Source: an uncultured Cellvibrionales bacterium (GTDB lineage Bacteria; Pseudomonadota; Gammaproteobacteria; Pseudomonadales; Dasaniaceae). Taken from it: a stretch of DNA of 64,000 nucleotides. The stretch spans positions 124,001 through 188,000 of the forward strand of contig CAJVZD010000002.1 of assembly GCA_913019905.1 (NCBI GenBank), given 5' to 3'. The notes under the pieces are model-generated. The model made no database searches and was not told the origin of the DNA. It was given only the letters and a program-made list of their open reading frames with translations. The position numbers and the translations under genes are program-made. Every line of letters starts with the position of its first letter. Positions within the stretch are counted from its first letter, which is position 1. Positions 18,235 to 26,865 of this stretch are shown here, piece by piece.

Positions 18235-19410
18235 TCACTGAAGGTTTTCTATAATGGTTACGTTGGCAAGACCTCCGCCCTCGCACATTGTCTGCAAACC
18301 ATAACGTCCGCCTTTCGCTTTAAGAGCATGCACGAGAGTGGTCATCAACTTGGTTCCCGAAGCACCAAGCGGATGCCCGAGGGCGATTGCGCCACCATGA
18401 ACATTTAATTTTTCAGGGTCCGCTCCCATCTCTTTTAACCATGCGACCGGTACTGACGCGAATGCTTCATTGACTTCATAGAGATCAATGTCGTCAATAG
18501 ACATATTCGCGCGATCCAATGCCTTTTTAGTTCCCGGGATGGGTGCTTCCAGCATAATCACTGGATCCCCACCAACAACTGTCATGGAAACGATCCGAGC
18601 CAATGGTTTTACCCCAAGCTCTTTAAGACCTCTTTCGTTAACGATTAATACCCCGGAAGCCCCGTCACAAATTTGACTAGAGGTCGCGGCGGTCAAACGG
18701 CCATTTTCAGCAAGAATTTTGACATTGCCCATACCTTCCATCGACACGTCGTAGCGTATCCCTTCGTCGTTTTTATGCAGTTCCTTAGTGCCGTCTTCGT
18801 TTTCGACTTCGATCGGCACGATCTCATTGTCAAACACTCCGCCCTGCGTCGCCGCAATCGCACGCTGATGGCTTTGATAGCCGAAAGCGTCAAGCTCCTC
18901 TCTGGTAAGATCATATTTGTCAGCCATCATTTCAGCACCCGTAAACTGACTAAACTTAATCCCTGGATACTCTTCGGCAATTCCGGGGCTTACATAGAAT
19001 CCGTTCCCATTTTTATACGGTAAAGAAATGGGCAGTCCCATCGGCACCCTGCTCATACTTTCAACACCAGCTGCGATAACGCAATCCATGGTCCCTGACA
19101 TAACCGCTTGAGCGGCAAAGTGAAGGCTTTGCTGAGAGGATCCACACTGACGATCGACTGAGGTCGCCGGCACACTTTCAGGTAACTTCGATGCCATTAC
19201 GGCATTGCGAGCGATGTTTGCCGCTTGTTCTCCCGCCTGCCCCACACACCCCATTATCACATCTTCAACTTTTGCGGGATCGATACCCGACCGATCAACC
19301 AAGGCGTTAAGAACCTGTGCTGCCAGGTCAGCGGGATGCCAATCTTTTAATTTTCCATCCCGACGACCACCCGCAGTACGAACTGCTTCTACAATATACG
19401 CTTCACCCAT
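18235..19410 (-). CDS. Thiolase (acetyl-CoA C-acyltransferase)
   Basis: A 391-residue thiolase of standard length. The acyl-accepting cysteine is C89 in VDRQCGSSQQS, the catalytic histidine is in NVHGGAIALGHPLGASG, and the proton-shuttling cysteine is C376 in CEGGG. It catalyses thiolytic cleavage or Claisen condensation of acyl-CoA in fatty-acid or similar degradation; the exact chain length is not readable. No beta-oxidation partners are next to it. I chose ATG 19410, which has AAGGAG with 6-base spacing; the ATG two codons upstream directly abuts that site and would be too close. It lies downstream of the MHS transporter on the same strand, but a 383-bp gap with an inverted repeat makes co-transcription doubtful. 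Confidence 0.92.
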   Translation of the reverse strand: MGEAYIVEAVRTAGGRRDGKLKDWHPADLAAQVLNALVDRSGIDPAKVEDVIMGCVGQAGEQAANIARNAVMASKLPESVPATSVDRQCGSSQQSLHFAAQAVMSGTMDCVIAAGVESMSRVPMGLPISLPYKNGNGFYVSPGIAEEYPGIKFSQFTGAEMMADKYDLTREELDAFGYQSHQRAIAATQGGVFDNEIVPIEVENEDGTKELHKNDEGIRYDVSMEGMGNVKILAENGRLTAATSSQICDGASGVLIVNERGLKELGVKPLARIVSMTVVGGDPVIMLEAPIPGTKKALDRANMSIDDIDLYEVNEAFASVPVAWLKEMGADPEKLNVHGGAIALGHPLGASGTKLMTTLVHALKAKGGRYGLQTMCEGGGLANVTIIENLQ

Positions 19411-19793
19411 TTTCATCTCCTTTTAGTAATTGACTACTTTTTATGACAACTTGATTTATAGCGATGTTTTCCAGCGTAATCGCAGGGTTTTCAGTACGGT
19501 TGACACCTTACAAAAACACAAAAGAAAACTGAAAACGGAACATCCTACACAGGATTAGCTACGCGCTCAAGGCGAGAACCTCGCTAATCCTGTTACCAAA
19601 ATGTTAGGAAAGGATGCCTGATAAAAAACAGCATAGGATCGTTACGTTTACAGTTTAAGGCCGCACAACACAAACCGGAATTCGTAATCGCTTACTGTAA
19701 TCGCAACACAAGCGGAGGGCGAACCGAAGTGCTCCGAGTAGCCCAAATAGATTAACCGACGCACTTAATTCAGAACGTGCAAGCTGACAGTAT
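19411..19793. other. 383-bp intergenic region with an inverted repeat
   Basis: CAGGATTAGC (19550-19559) pairs with GCTAATCCTG (19583-19592) and may end the transporter transcript. GTTTTCAGT (19487-19495) and ACTGAAAAC (19528-19536) form a second, wider inverted repeat near the thiolase promoter. No coding sequence is evident. Confidence 0.4.
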
Positions 19794-21188
19794 TTAGCTA
19801 GGTGCAACGTTAACTCGTACGCCAACATCATCCAGATCAGTCCCATGAGTTTCCGAGAGCAACAAGACGGAAATTAAAGTCAATAAACAAGCAAAAGCGA
19901 TATAGACCGATATATAAATAGTACCGAACTCTTTCCATATAAACGTCGCTATTATTGGAGCCAAAGCGCCGCCCAGTATTGCGCCCAGTTGGTAGCCCAA
20001 TGAAGCACCGGAATACCTGACATGAGTGCTGAACAGCTCGGTTAAATAGGCAGCCTGTGGTCCGTACATAAAGGCCAGAAATATCTGTCCGCCAGACATG
20101 GCAACCACAATCCACAAAAATTCACCGGTATCTATCAGTGGAAACATAACGAAGGCCCAGATACCTGTGAGCACCGCGCCGAGCATATAGACGCCGCGAC
20201 GCCCGAATTTATCAGAATAGATCGCCGCGATAAATAACGTCGGTATTTGCATAAATGAAGATATTAATACCGCACTCAACATCACGTCACGGGACAATCC
20301 GAGCCCACTAGCATTACTTCCGTAAGCGACCACAAACGCGACCAGTATGTAAAAAATCACCTGTACAGCGAGAAACGCTCCGGCTGCCAGTAAGATTTGT
20401 TTTGGGTACAACCGAATGGCTTCCAGCACCGGTGAACGGCTTTTTTCCTTTACCGAAGTTGCTTCAACCAACTCGACAGGGTCAGCAACCGCCTCTGCAT
20501 CGTGCTCAATTTTTGATTTTTGCAACTCTTTAAAGGCAGGCGTATCCTCCAGTGTTAGCTGGATGTATAAGCTCAGACCAATCAAGACCACACTCAACAA
20601 AAACGGAATGCGCCAGCCCCAATCCATAAATTGAGCGTCTGTACACAAAGCGCTAACGGCTAAAAAAGCCAAATTAGCTAAGATAATCCCTATCGGCGCA
20701 CCGGCTTGCGCAAATGCCCCGTAAAAACCCCGCTTATTGTGCGGAGCGCTCTCTGTCACCAATAACATGGCACCGCCCCATTGGCCGCCGACCGCAAGAC
20801 CTTGTATAAATCGCAGTAAAGTTAATAGGACAGGGGCTGCCGGACCAATAAGTGCGTAAGTGGGTAACACCCCGATCAATGTCGTGGCCACTCCCATCAT
20901 CAGCAATGCAGTGACGAGCGCCGCCTTGCGTCCCACCCTGTCGCCAAAATGACCAAAAAAGATACCGCCGATCGGTCTTGCCAAAAAACCCACTGCAAAG
21001 GTACTGAAGGCGGCAATAAGTCCCACCATTTCAGGCATACCCTCTGGAAAAAACGCTTTGGGAAAAACTAAAGCTGCGGCAGTACCGTAAATAAAAAAAT
21101 CGTACCATTCGATACTAGTACCCGCCAATGAGGTAACAGCAACCTTGCGCATGCTCTGTTCGGACACTTCAGTTTGTTGAGTAGTCAT
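19794..21188 (-). CDS. MFS transporter of the metabolite:H+ symporter (MHS) type
   Basis: A 464-residue twelve-helix major facilitator. The MHS hallmarks are present: an early helix 1 region TSLAGTSIEWYDFFIYGTAAA, the loop 2-3 signature RPIGGIFFGHFGDRVGRK, and GGQWGGAMLLVTE in helix 4-5. Relatives (ShiA, ProP, KgtP, citrate permeases) import organic acids, betaines or amino acids with protons. The central cytoplasmic loop carries a long charged insert near residues 230-265. The substrate is not deducible. ATG 21188 is preferred over an upstream in-frame codon because the added residues (KIKIKKVPK) do not resemble family N-termini. Confidence 0.88.
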   Translation of the reverse strand: MTTQQTEVSEQSMRKVAVTSLAGTSIEWYDFFIYGTAAALVFPKAFFPEGMPEMVGLIAAFSTFAVGFLARPIGGIFFGHFGDRVGRKAALVTALLMMGVATTLIGVLPTYALIGPAAPVLLTLLRFIQGLAVGGQWGGAMLLVTESAPHNKRGFYGAFAQAGAPIGIILANLAFLAVSALCTDAQFMDWGWRIPFLLSVVLIGLSLYIQLTLEDTPAFKELQKSKIEHDAEAVADPVELVEATSVKEKSRSPVLEAIRLYPKQILLAAGAFLAVQVIFYILVAFVVAYGSNASGLGLSRDVMLSAVLISSFMQIPTLFIAAIYSDKFGRRGVYMLGAVLTGIWAFVMFPLIDTGEFLWIVVAMSGGQIFLAFMYGPQAAYLTELFSTHVRYSGASLGYQLGAILGGALAPIIATFIWKEFGTIYISVYIAFACLLTLISVLLLSETHGTDLDDVGVRVNVAPS

Positions 21189-21408
21189 TTTTGGTACCTT
21201 TTTAATTTTTATTTTTATGGGCAATCGACAACACAGGAGCTTCGATAGCTGACTTTTTCAGACTTATATCAGTTCAGCGAAATTTCTCGCTTCGACGGGA
21301 ATTAACCAGCTGCAATCGATGAATTTCCCAAGACAGTTGACGGCACTCACAGCCAGAACTTCATTCCAAACTATCGACGCCGATTAAAGCGAACGCAGTT
21401 TTTTAATA

Positions 21409-21452
21409 ATGTCGTTGATACCCGCCGCTTGGATGGTTAACATCAACGACAT
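21409..21452 (+). promoter_or_regulatory. 11-bp perfect inverted repeat before the cysteine-synthase-like gene
   Basis: ATGTCGTTGAT (21409-21419) is matched by ATCAACGACAT (21442-21452), separated by 22 bases; the second arm ends 29 bases before the ATG. It could be an operator or a leader RNA hairpin. Confidence 0.4.
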
Positions 21453-21481
21453 CGAATACCAGAACATCGAAGGGATCGCGA

Positions 21482-22501
21482 ATGCCAAACGCTGTTACGC
21501 AAAACCAAGACAATATTACTGACATTATTGGCAACACGCCATTGATTTATCTGCGTGAAGTATCAGAAGCAACGGGCTGCCATATTTACGGAAAGGCTGA
21601 ATTCCTTAACCCGGGAGGTTCGGTTAAAGACCGCACGGCCCTCGGTATTATTCGCGACGCGGAGGCTAGCGGTAACCTCCAGCCCGGCGGGACCATTGTA
21701 GAAGGTACCGCGGGAAATACCGGTATAGGATTAACGTTAATCGCCAATGCGCTGGGCTACAAAAGCGTCGTCGTAATGCCACAATCACAGAGTAAAGAAA
21801 AAATCGAGTTGCTGGATTTATACGGAGCCGACTTACGCCTGGTTAAAACAACGACCTATGACGACCCGAATCACTATATTCATACCGCCGAACGCCTGAC
21901 TGAAAAACTAAATAGTGAACGGGACCACGGAGCCGTCTGGGCACGACAGTTTGACAACCCCGCCAACAAAGACATTCATTATTCAACAACGGGCACTGAG
22001 ATCTGGGAACAAACCAATGGCACGGTCGACGGTTTTATTTGCTCGGTAGGAACCGGAGGCACATTAGCCGGCGTCGGTGCCGCCTTGAAAGAGCGCAACG
22101 CAGATATAAAGATCGGCCTGGCTGACCCCATGGGTTCGGCAATGTACAGCTACTACAACAGTGGCGAACTGAAAGCCGAGGGCGGCTCGATAGCCGAAGG
22201 GATTGGTATCAGTATTCTCACCGACAATATGAAAGCGGCTATCGTCGATATAGCCTATCAAATTCACGACAAAGACGCGCTCCCCTATATCTACAGCCTG
22301 TTGCAACATGAGGGTTTGTGTCTCGGAGGATCGTCCGCCATCAACATCGCGGGTGCAGTGAAGCTCGCGAAGGAACTCGGCCCCGGGAACACCATTGTCA
22401 CAATCCTTTGCGACTACGGCAACCGATACCAGAGCAAACTCTTTAACCCCGCTTTTCTGCGCCGGATGAAACTGCCTATTCCTAGTTGGCTCGAAGGCTA
22501 A
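21482..22501 (+). CDS. PLP-dependent cysteine synthase family protein
   Basis: A 339-residue fold-type II PLP enzyme. The PLP lysine is K49 in GGSVKDRTA, the substrate loop is EGTAGNTGIG near residue 74, and the phosphate-binding loop is GTGGTLAGVG near 188. It resembles O-acetylserine sulfhydrylase (CysK/CysM) and the catalytic core of cystathionine beta-synthase, and so probably adds sulfide or another nucleophile to an activated serine. The C-terminal extension after LCDYGNRYQSKLFN ends the protein without a CBS domain. ATG 21482 has AGGG 9 bases upstream. It is a single gene behind a long inverted repeat. The precise substrate and the symbol cysK versus cysM are left open. Confidence 0.88.
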   Translation: MPNAVTQNQDNITDIIGNTPLIYLREVSEATGCHIYGKAEFLNPGGSVKDRTALGIIRDAEASGNLQPGGTIVEGTAGNTGIGLTLIANALGYKSVVVMPQSQSKEKIELLDLYGADLRLVKTTTYDDPNHYIHTAERLTEKLNSERDHGAVWARQFDNPANKDIHYSTTGTEIWEQTNGTVDGFICSVGTGGTLAGVGAALKERNADIKIGLADPMGSAMYSYYNSGELKAEGGSIAEGIGISILTDNMKAAIVDIAYQIHDKDALPYIYSLLQHEGLCLGGSSAINIAGAVKLAKELGPGNTIVTILCDYGNRYQSKLFNPAFLRRMKLPIPSWLEG

Positions 22502-22632
22502 GGCGGGTCACTTCAAACCTGCGAGTCTGGCCCTAATCTCTAAAAACGTTACTGTGCCTGGTTGCTTTATCGCTGATGTAACTCTTTAGCGAACAACAAA
22601 AACCATAGACACCATTTCTCATTAACCCAGGA

Positions 22633-23508
22633 CTAGTGGGTTCCGATACCGCCGCGCGGCGGTGGATCTACAGCCTCAGGGAGACCAGACCAATCCCAAC
22701 CAGCGGTATCTCGCGAAACACCCATCAACAGCCCATGCATGTCCCGAGGATCGGTCCATAATCCATCCGGCTCATCGTCAGGATTACCAGAGCGAGGCGT
22801 CCAACGCACCCCCGCTTCACGAAAACGAGCGGTGAGCGCAGCCATATCGTCAGTCTCGCAATAACACATATATAACGAGTCACCATGCTTTTGAGTCCAG
22901 CGACTCATCGTTACGTCGTCTCTTACCACCTGCGAAAGTTCTATTCGGTCCAGACGGTTGGGTTTATTAAACATGGTCAGCGTGCCTTCATAACCAAAGT
23001 TTGGGCTACCGATTCGGGTAAAATTACGCGCTTCCAACTGGAACAAACCGGCAAAATGCGCCGCCGCAAAACGCCAATCTGTCACCAAGGTATTGGTCAC
23101 TTCATAGAGAAAACTTGCCAGCCCAACGCGGCGACGGGGATAGGTTTTCGAAATAACAAAGCTCATCCCGAAATGATCCTGTGGCGGCAAATAGAATTGA
23201 TCACCATCGTCAATACACTCGAAGCCCAACGCTTCAATATGCGCCTTTAATCGATCGGGTTCATTGCATGACAGGCCTGCAGTCATTAAACCACCACCGC
23301 GTTTTGCGATAAAGTCGGCAGCAAGGCCGGTCCCATCGGGCTCACATAACTCAATCTCGCTTTCGCCAAAGGCCAGAATCGTCTTATTTGCACCTAAATA
23401 GACACTTCTCTCTTCACGAGAAACTTCCGCATCAAACAGTTTTTTAAAAGACTCAGTGGCTGCAGTCGCAGATTTTACCGCAATCTGTACGCGATCAACT
23501 CGATCCAT
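22633..23508 (-). CDS. VOC (glyoxalase/bleomycin-resistance fold) protein
   Basis: A 291-residue protein with two vicinal-oxygen-chelate modules. The N-terminal one begins RVQIAVKSATAATESFKKLF and includes GESEIELCEPDG; the C-terminal one includes the CETDDMAALTARFREAG region. Such proteins are metal-dependent dioxygenases, glyoxalases or binding proteins; the ligand is not predictable here. ATG 23508 is chosen because it begins at the conserved first beta strand and has AAGG upstream; a 54-residue upstream extension is hydrophobic and unlike the family. It is convergent with the cysteine-synthase-like gene. Confidence 0.75.
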   Translation of the reverse strand: MDRVDRVQIAVKSATAATESFKKLFDAEVSREERSVYLGANKTILAFGESEIELCEPDGTGLAADFIAKRGGGLMTAGLSCNEPDRLKAHIEALGFECIDDGDQFYLPPQDHFGMSFVISKTYPRRRVGLASFLYEVTNTLVTDWRFAAAHFAGLFQLEARNFTRIGSPNFGYEGTLTMFNKPNRLDRIELSQVVRDDVTMSRWTQKHGDSLYMCYCETDDMAALTARFREAGVRWTPRSGNPDDEPDGLWTDPRDMHGLLMGVSRDTAGWDWSGLPEAVDPPPRGGIGTH

Positions 23509-23878
23509 TATTATTTTTCCTTTTTTGAGTGTGGAGTATTTACAGACTAACCCGATATTGACGTTGGTGTCTGCCCTTATTATTTGATCGATTGCTTCAA
23601 AAGAATCGAAAGTAATACAACCTCTTAAAGGACATAACACCAAAACAATTTTATCGGCAATTTCCTTCACTCTTGAATAAAAGTGGTGTCACTTAACCGA
23701 ATTCCTCCGGACTAATTTTTTTATAGGCGAATCGGAAAATGAGTTATTCGATTTTATCTTTAAGAGCATACAAAAGGTTTTCAGCGTGTTTTTAACTTGT
23801 CGGTGGACACATGTGAAGTGAACGACCCGGCCAAAGCATATTTTCTTGCTTAGCCGGCTCTCAACTCTACTTCTTACA

Positions 23879-23955
23879 TGGTCGGTGTGAGAGGATTTGA
23901 ACCTCCGACCCCTTCCTCCCGAAGGAAGTGCGCTACCAGGCTGCGCCACACACCG
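23879..23955 (-). tRNA. tRNA-Pro (anticodon CGG)
   Basis: The 77 bases on the minus strand fold as a complete tRNA: acceptor CGGTGTG/CACACCG, discriminator A, genomically encoded CCA, D-loop AGCCTGGTAGC, anticodon stem CTTCC/GGAAG around the loop TTCGGGA (anticodon CGG), and T-arm GGAGG-TTCAAAT-CCTC. It reads CCG codons. A DUF3094 gene lies 17 bp upstream on the same strand. No integrase or duplicated tRNA end shows use as an attachment site. Confidence 0.95.
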
Positions 23956-23972
23956 GACAGTGCGCAGAAAAG

Positions 23973-24158
23973 TTAGTAAATACCCGCTAGCTCCGGCAGT
24001 TTCAAGCTAATCCAGCTCAAGCCGGACACGACAACGATCAAGAACAGCAATAATTTAAACGGTTTGAAGGGTTTGCGCTCAACGGAATTAATGCCTTTGG
24101 ATAAAAATTCATCGACCTTTGCCTGATCTTCCGGATAAAGTCTGTTTTCTTGTGTCAT
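23973..24158 (-). CDS. DUF3094 family single-helix membrane protein
   Basis: A 61-residue protein with the DUF3094 pattern: RLYPEDQAKVDEFLSKGINS, then SVERKPFKPFK, then one membrane helix (about 36-55). The family is small, of unknown function, and common in Pseudomonas relatives. The topology suggests a cytoplasmic N-terminus. Start ATG 24158. It lies immediately upstream of tRNA-Pro on the same strand and may share its transcript. Confidence 0.85.
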   Translation of the reverse strand: MTQENRLYPEDQAKVDEFLSKGINSVERKPFKPFKLLLFLIVVVSGLSWISLKLPELAGIY

Positions 24159-24355
24159 TGAATTTGCCTACGTTAATTTAATGCTATAAGACCATTATCG
24201 CAAAAGATCTCACTAAGCCAAAGTAAAAAGATTGAAGCCATCAGTCTGAGTGCGAAGCATGACTAGTAAACCAAGTTAGCACCAAGTCATTGTGAAGGAT
24301 TAGCAGAAAATAAAGCGGGGAGATCAAAATACGATTGCTGATTTTCGCGCTGCGT

Positions 24356-25162
24356 TTAGGCCAGTTCGTCGAGAACTTCGCCGACGCCGAAATTTTCTTC
24401 AACTTTGTCGAGAGTAACTAGCTGGTCGTTAAGGAGAGCGCTGCGGCGTGAGGCCTGGCGTAAGCCGTCCAAACGTTCTTGATAGGAAAGCTCTTCTTCC
24501 ACACCCTCTTGTTCCTCGGTCTTTCGTTGCAGCTCTTCCGCGCTTTTCTCTTTTGCTTCGTTACTTGCTTCCAAGCGGCTATCGGACTGTTGCTGTAGAA
24601 TCGCAACTCTAGCCTGCAGCGCGGTTTGAGTCGCCTGCGCGGCAACAGTTCGATCCTGGGGAGAGGGATCTGACGGTGCTAGCGCAGCGCGTTTTATCTG
24701 CTCAGCGGCACGCAAAGTCACTTCCGGGTCGCCAGTCGGCGGTGCAGAAATCGACACTTCACCACCGACCGCATAATTAACACCGTCGGGGCCACGCTTA
24801 TACGTGTAGCTGGGACCACCTGCATATTGCCCACCGACGGCAGAATGCGCTTGTTCGTGAGCTCTCACTTCTCGGTCTCGGCTCGCCAATTGGCGAATTA
24901 TTCTCTGGTCTTCAACTTGCTGCGCATTCTTTGCTTCTTTTGCAGCCAGGTTCCTGTCTTGCACGTCGCCAAGTTCCTTATTTTCAGCAACCCTTTCTTC
25001 ACTATTGTTTCCCGTTGCCGCTGCAGACGACGGTTCTTTGACTGGTGGAAAAGCTTCATCGTTGCCCTCGATATTTTCCTCACCAACAGCTAATTTTGCC
25101 ACCGGGCTAAAGGGCGTTACGACGTTGGCTAAAGCCGATGTATTAAATCCAAAATTGCTCAT
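24356..25162 (-). CDS. SprA-related (CJM1_0395-type) putative metalloprotease
   Basis: A 268-residue hydrophilic protein. The conserved core at residues 93-180 contains DREVRAHEQAHSAVG, an HEXXH zinc-protease-like motif (H102, E103, H106). It continues with GGPSYTYKRGPDGVNYAVGGEV and VTLRAAEQIKRAALAP, the hallmark of the SprA-related family. The flanks are low in complexity and rich in E, Q and A (a coiled-coil-like segment about 185-240). No signal peptide is visible. The proteolytic activity is an inference from the motif; I know of no proven function. It lies next to a small protein with a flagellar-rod-like tail on the same strand, 154 bp away. Confidence 0.82.
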   Translation of the reverse strand: MSNFGFNTSALANVVTPFSPVAKLAVGEENIEGNDEAFPPVKEPSSAAATGNNSEERVAENKELGDVQDRNLAAKEAKNAQQVEDQRIIRQLASRDREVRAHEQAHSAVGGQYAGGPSYTYKRGPDGVNYAVGGEVSISAPPTGDPEVTLRAAEQIKRAALAPSDPSPQDRTVAAQATQTALQARVAILQQQSDSRLEASNEAKEKSAEELQRKTEEQEGVEEELSYQERLDGLRQASRRSALLNDQLVTLDKVEENFGVGEVLDELA

Positions 25163-25316
25163 ATCCGTTCTATTTCAAATTATCAGTTTAAATCATTCTC
25201 TTTATGTCACTTGTTTTAAGGCATTTGCTTTAAGGCATTCGTTCTGAATATTAGGTCGCAACAAAATTTGCTGATCTTTTGCTTTCAAATAAACACTAAA
25301 GCATCCGAATAAGGTA

Positions 25317-25619
25317 CTAAGCGTTAATATCCAACAACGTACCTAATATTTTGTCTGCTGTTTCAACTACCTTCGCGGATGCCGCAACTTGTGTTTCACT
25401 ACTCTGTAGCTGCAGTACAGCTTCGGTCAAACTGACCACGGCGGCCGGGCTAGATTCCGAAGTCGTTCCGCCCGCGCTTAAATCATTGGTGTCGTTCACG
25501 GTCGTAGCACTGGCAATATCCTGCGCCGCCTGCTGGGCACTACCAATACCCGATTTAATTCCTTCAAGACCTGTCGACAATACCGATTCGACCACAATAC
25601 TCACCTCGTTGATAAACAT
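25317..25619 (-). CDS. Small protein with a FlgB/FlgC-like C-terminal tail
   Basis: A 100-residue protein without a signal peptide. The C-terminal segment VSLTEAVLQLQSSETQVAASAKVVETADKILGTLLDI has the heptad pattern of the C-terminal helices of flagellar rod and hook proteins. The middle is a serine/threonine-rich linker. A family name cannot be given with certainty; similar short genes occur downstream of bioD in Pseudomonas. ATG 25619 is the only practical start, since a stop codon lies three codons upstream. A perfect inverted repeat covers this start codon (25611-25637). It lies on the same strand as bioD but 165 bp away. Confidence 0.7.
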   Translation of the reverse strand: MFINEVSIVVESVLSTGLEGIKSGIGSAQQAAQDIASATTVNDTNDLSAGGTTSESSPAAVVSLTEAVLQLQSSETQVAASAKVVETADKILGTLLDINA

Positions 25620-25637
25620 TCGCTTTCAATGTTTATC
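25611..25637 (-). promoter_or_regulatory. Inverted repeat covering a start codon
   Basis: GATAAACATT (25611-25620) and AATGTTTATC (25628-25637) are perfect 10-bp complements with a 7-base loop. The start codon of the gene at 25317-25619 lies inside one arm, and the nearby GGAG sits at the base of the other. In RNA this would hide the start site. Confidence 0.5.
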
Positions 25638-25784
25638 TCCTTGCTTTCACAATAAAAACTCGCAATCCCCAAGGAAAACAAGCGCCGCGCATTCTTTGGT
25701 TATTATTTAAGCAAATATAGCGAAAAAATGCTACTTTTACGGCCGATTTGAGGACAATTAAGCAAGAAGATTTGGTTATGAATA

Positions 25785-26474
25785 TTACCCGGTTATAACG
25801 GAATCTATGTCCAAATGAGAGACTGCAGCTTGCGCTGTAGGGAATTCTAAAAAGGGAATGCTGCCTAAAAAAGGCGCCGGAATTAGCGATCGTAACGTAA
25901 CCACCAAATCCTTGTGTGCTTCCGCATCACCAAGTAGGTCATTGGCCACCCACCCGGCTAATGTCACACCATCGCGGGCAATCGCCTCAACAGTGAGCAT
26001 TGTTTGATTAATGCAGCCTCGGTTAGTCGTAACCACCAGAATGACGGGCATTCTTAGCTCCCTCGGTACTCCGGCCATTGTTTCTCGAGCGTTTAACAGC
26101 TCTCGCCAACCTCCTGATCCTTCGATAATTGCCAAGTCAGCCGATTGCATCAAAACTCCCCTGCAAAACCCGACTAATTGGGAAGCCAATATCCGCCGAC
26201 CGGTTCGCTCGGCGGCAATATGCGGCATCAGCGCAGGCTCAAGAGCGATAGGATTGATTTGATTATACGGAAGCGATAGGCTCATCTGCTCCATTAGCAA
26301 GACAACGTCATCACTCTGGCAACCTTCTTCTGTTGCTCGACAACCTGTGGCAACGGGCTTCATCCCTACCGTCGACAGGCCTCTTTTATTTGCGGCTTCC
26401 AGAATAGCCAAAGTGACAAGAGTTTTGCCAACACCGACATCAGTGCCGGCGATAAAAAATTTAAGTTTGGCCAT
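25785..26474 (-). CDS. bioD: Dethiobiotin synthetase
   Basis: A 229-residue P-loop ATPase that closes the ureido ring of dethiobiotin from diaminopelargonate, CO2 and ATP. The nucleotide loop is GTDVGVGKTLV near residue 9, followed by KPVATGC near 40 and IEGSGGWRELL near 115. The length is usual. It starts at ATG 26474 with no strong Shine-Dalgarno (GGAAG about 10 bases away). It lies 391 bp downstream of bioB on the same strand; the genes normally between them (bioF, bioH, bioC) are absent. Confidence 0.93.
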   Translation of the reverse strand: MAKLKFFIAGTDVGVGKTLVTLAILEAANKRGLSTVGMKPVATGCRATEEGCQSDDVVLLMEQMSLSLPYNQINPIALEPALMPHIAAERTGRRILASQLVGFCRGVLMQSADLAIIEGSGGWRELLNARETMAGVPRELRMPVILVVTTNRGCINQTMLTVEAIARDGVTLAGWVANDLLGDAEAHKDLVVTLRSLIPAPFLGSIPFLEFPTAQAAVSHLDIDSVITG

Positions 26475-26865
26475 TAACTACCACTTCCGAAAAAATCACC
26501 CTTTTGCTCTCCCAAGTATCGAGTAAAACTATCTTCGCGTCATTGCAATATGCACAGTGCAACCGATTCCGCTCGTGCCGCCAACCAGTCCATCTGTCAA
26601 TTGCTATATTCCCAAGAGCGTTTTATACCTGCCAACGAGATGAAATGAAAGAATTAGCTGGCATGGCGTACTGTCAGCGATAGACCGGCGAGTTAAAAAG
26701 ACGTGAAACTATCCTCCTGTAAAGCGATGTGGCTTGAAAACCATCACTGTTTATAGAGAATCAAAGAAGCATACAAATTTCGATGTAATATCACCGACGA
26801 AGATAAAACCCAATCGGAGCGAAATATTGGCCAACCATAAGCAAATATTGGCATAAAGGCCTTAT
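26475..26865 (-). other. Gene-free gap where bioF, bioH and bioC normally lie
   Basis: This 391-bp stretch separates bioB from bioD. It has no reading frame of note. On the minus strand it contains an isolated perfect ribosome site AGGAGG (26713-26718) not followed by a usable start codon, and the 10-bp direct repeat AAATATTGGC at 26822 and 26843, 21 bp apart. It could be the scar of a deletion. Confidence 0.5.

Noticed and set aside
23689..23949. 86-codon frame across the tRNA-Pro gene
   Set aside because: It reads through the tRNA on the same strand; its opening ([22 protein letters not shown]) is translated tRNA sequence.
23879..23955. tRNA-Pro as an integration site for a mobile element
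   Set aside because: No integrase gene, no duplicated tRNA 3' end and ordinary genes on both sides.
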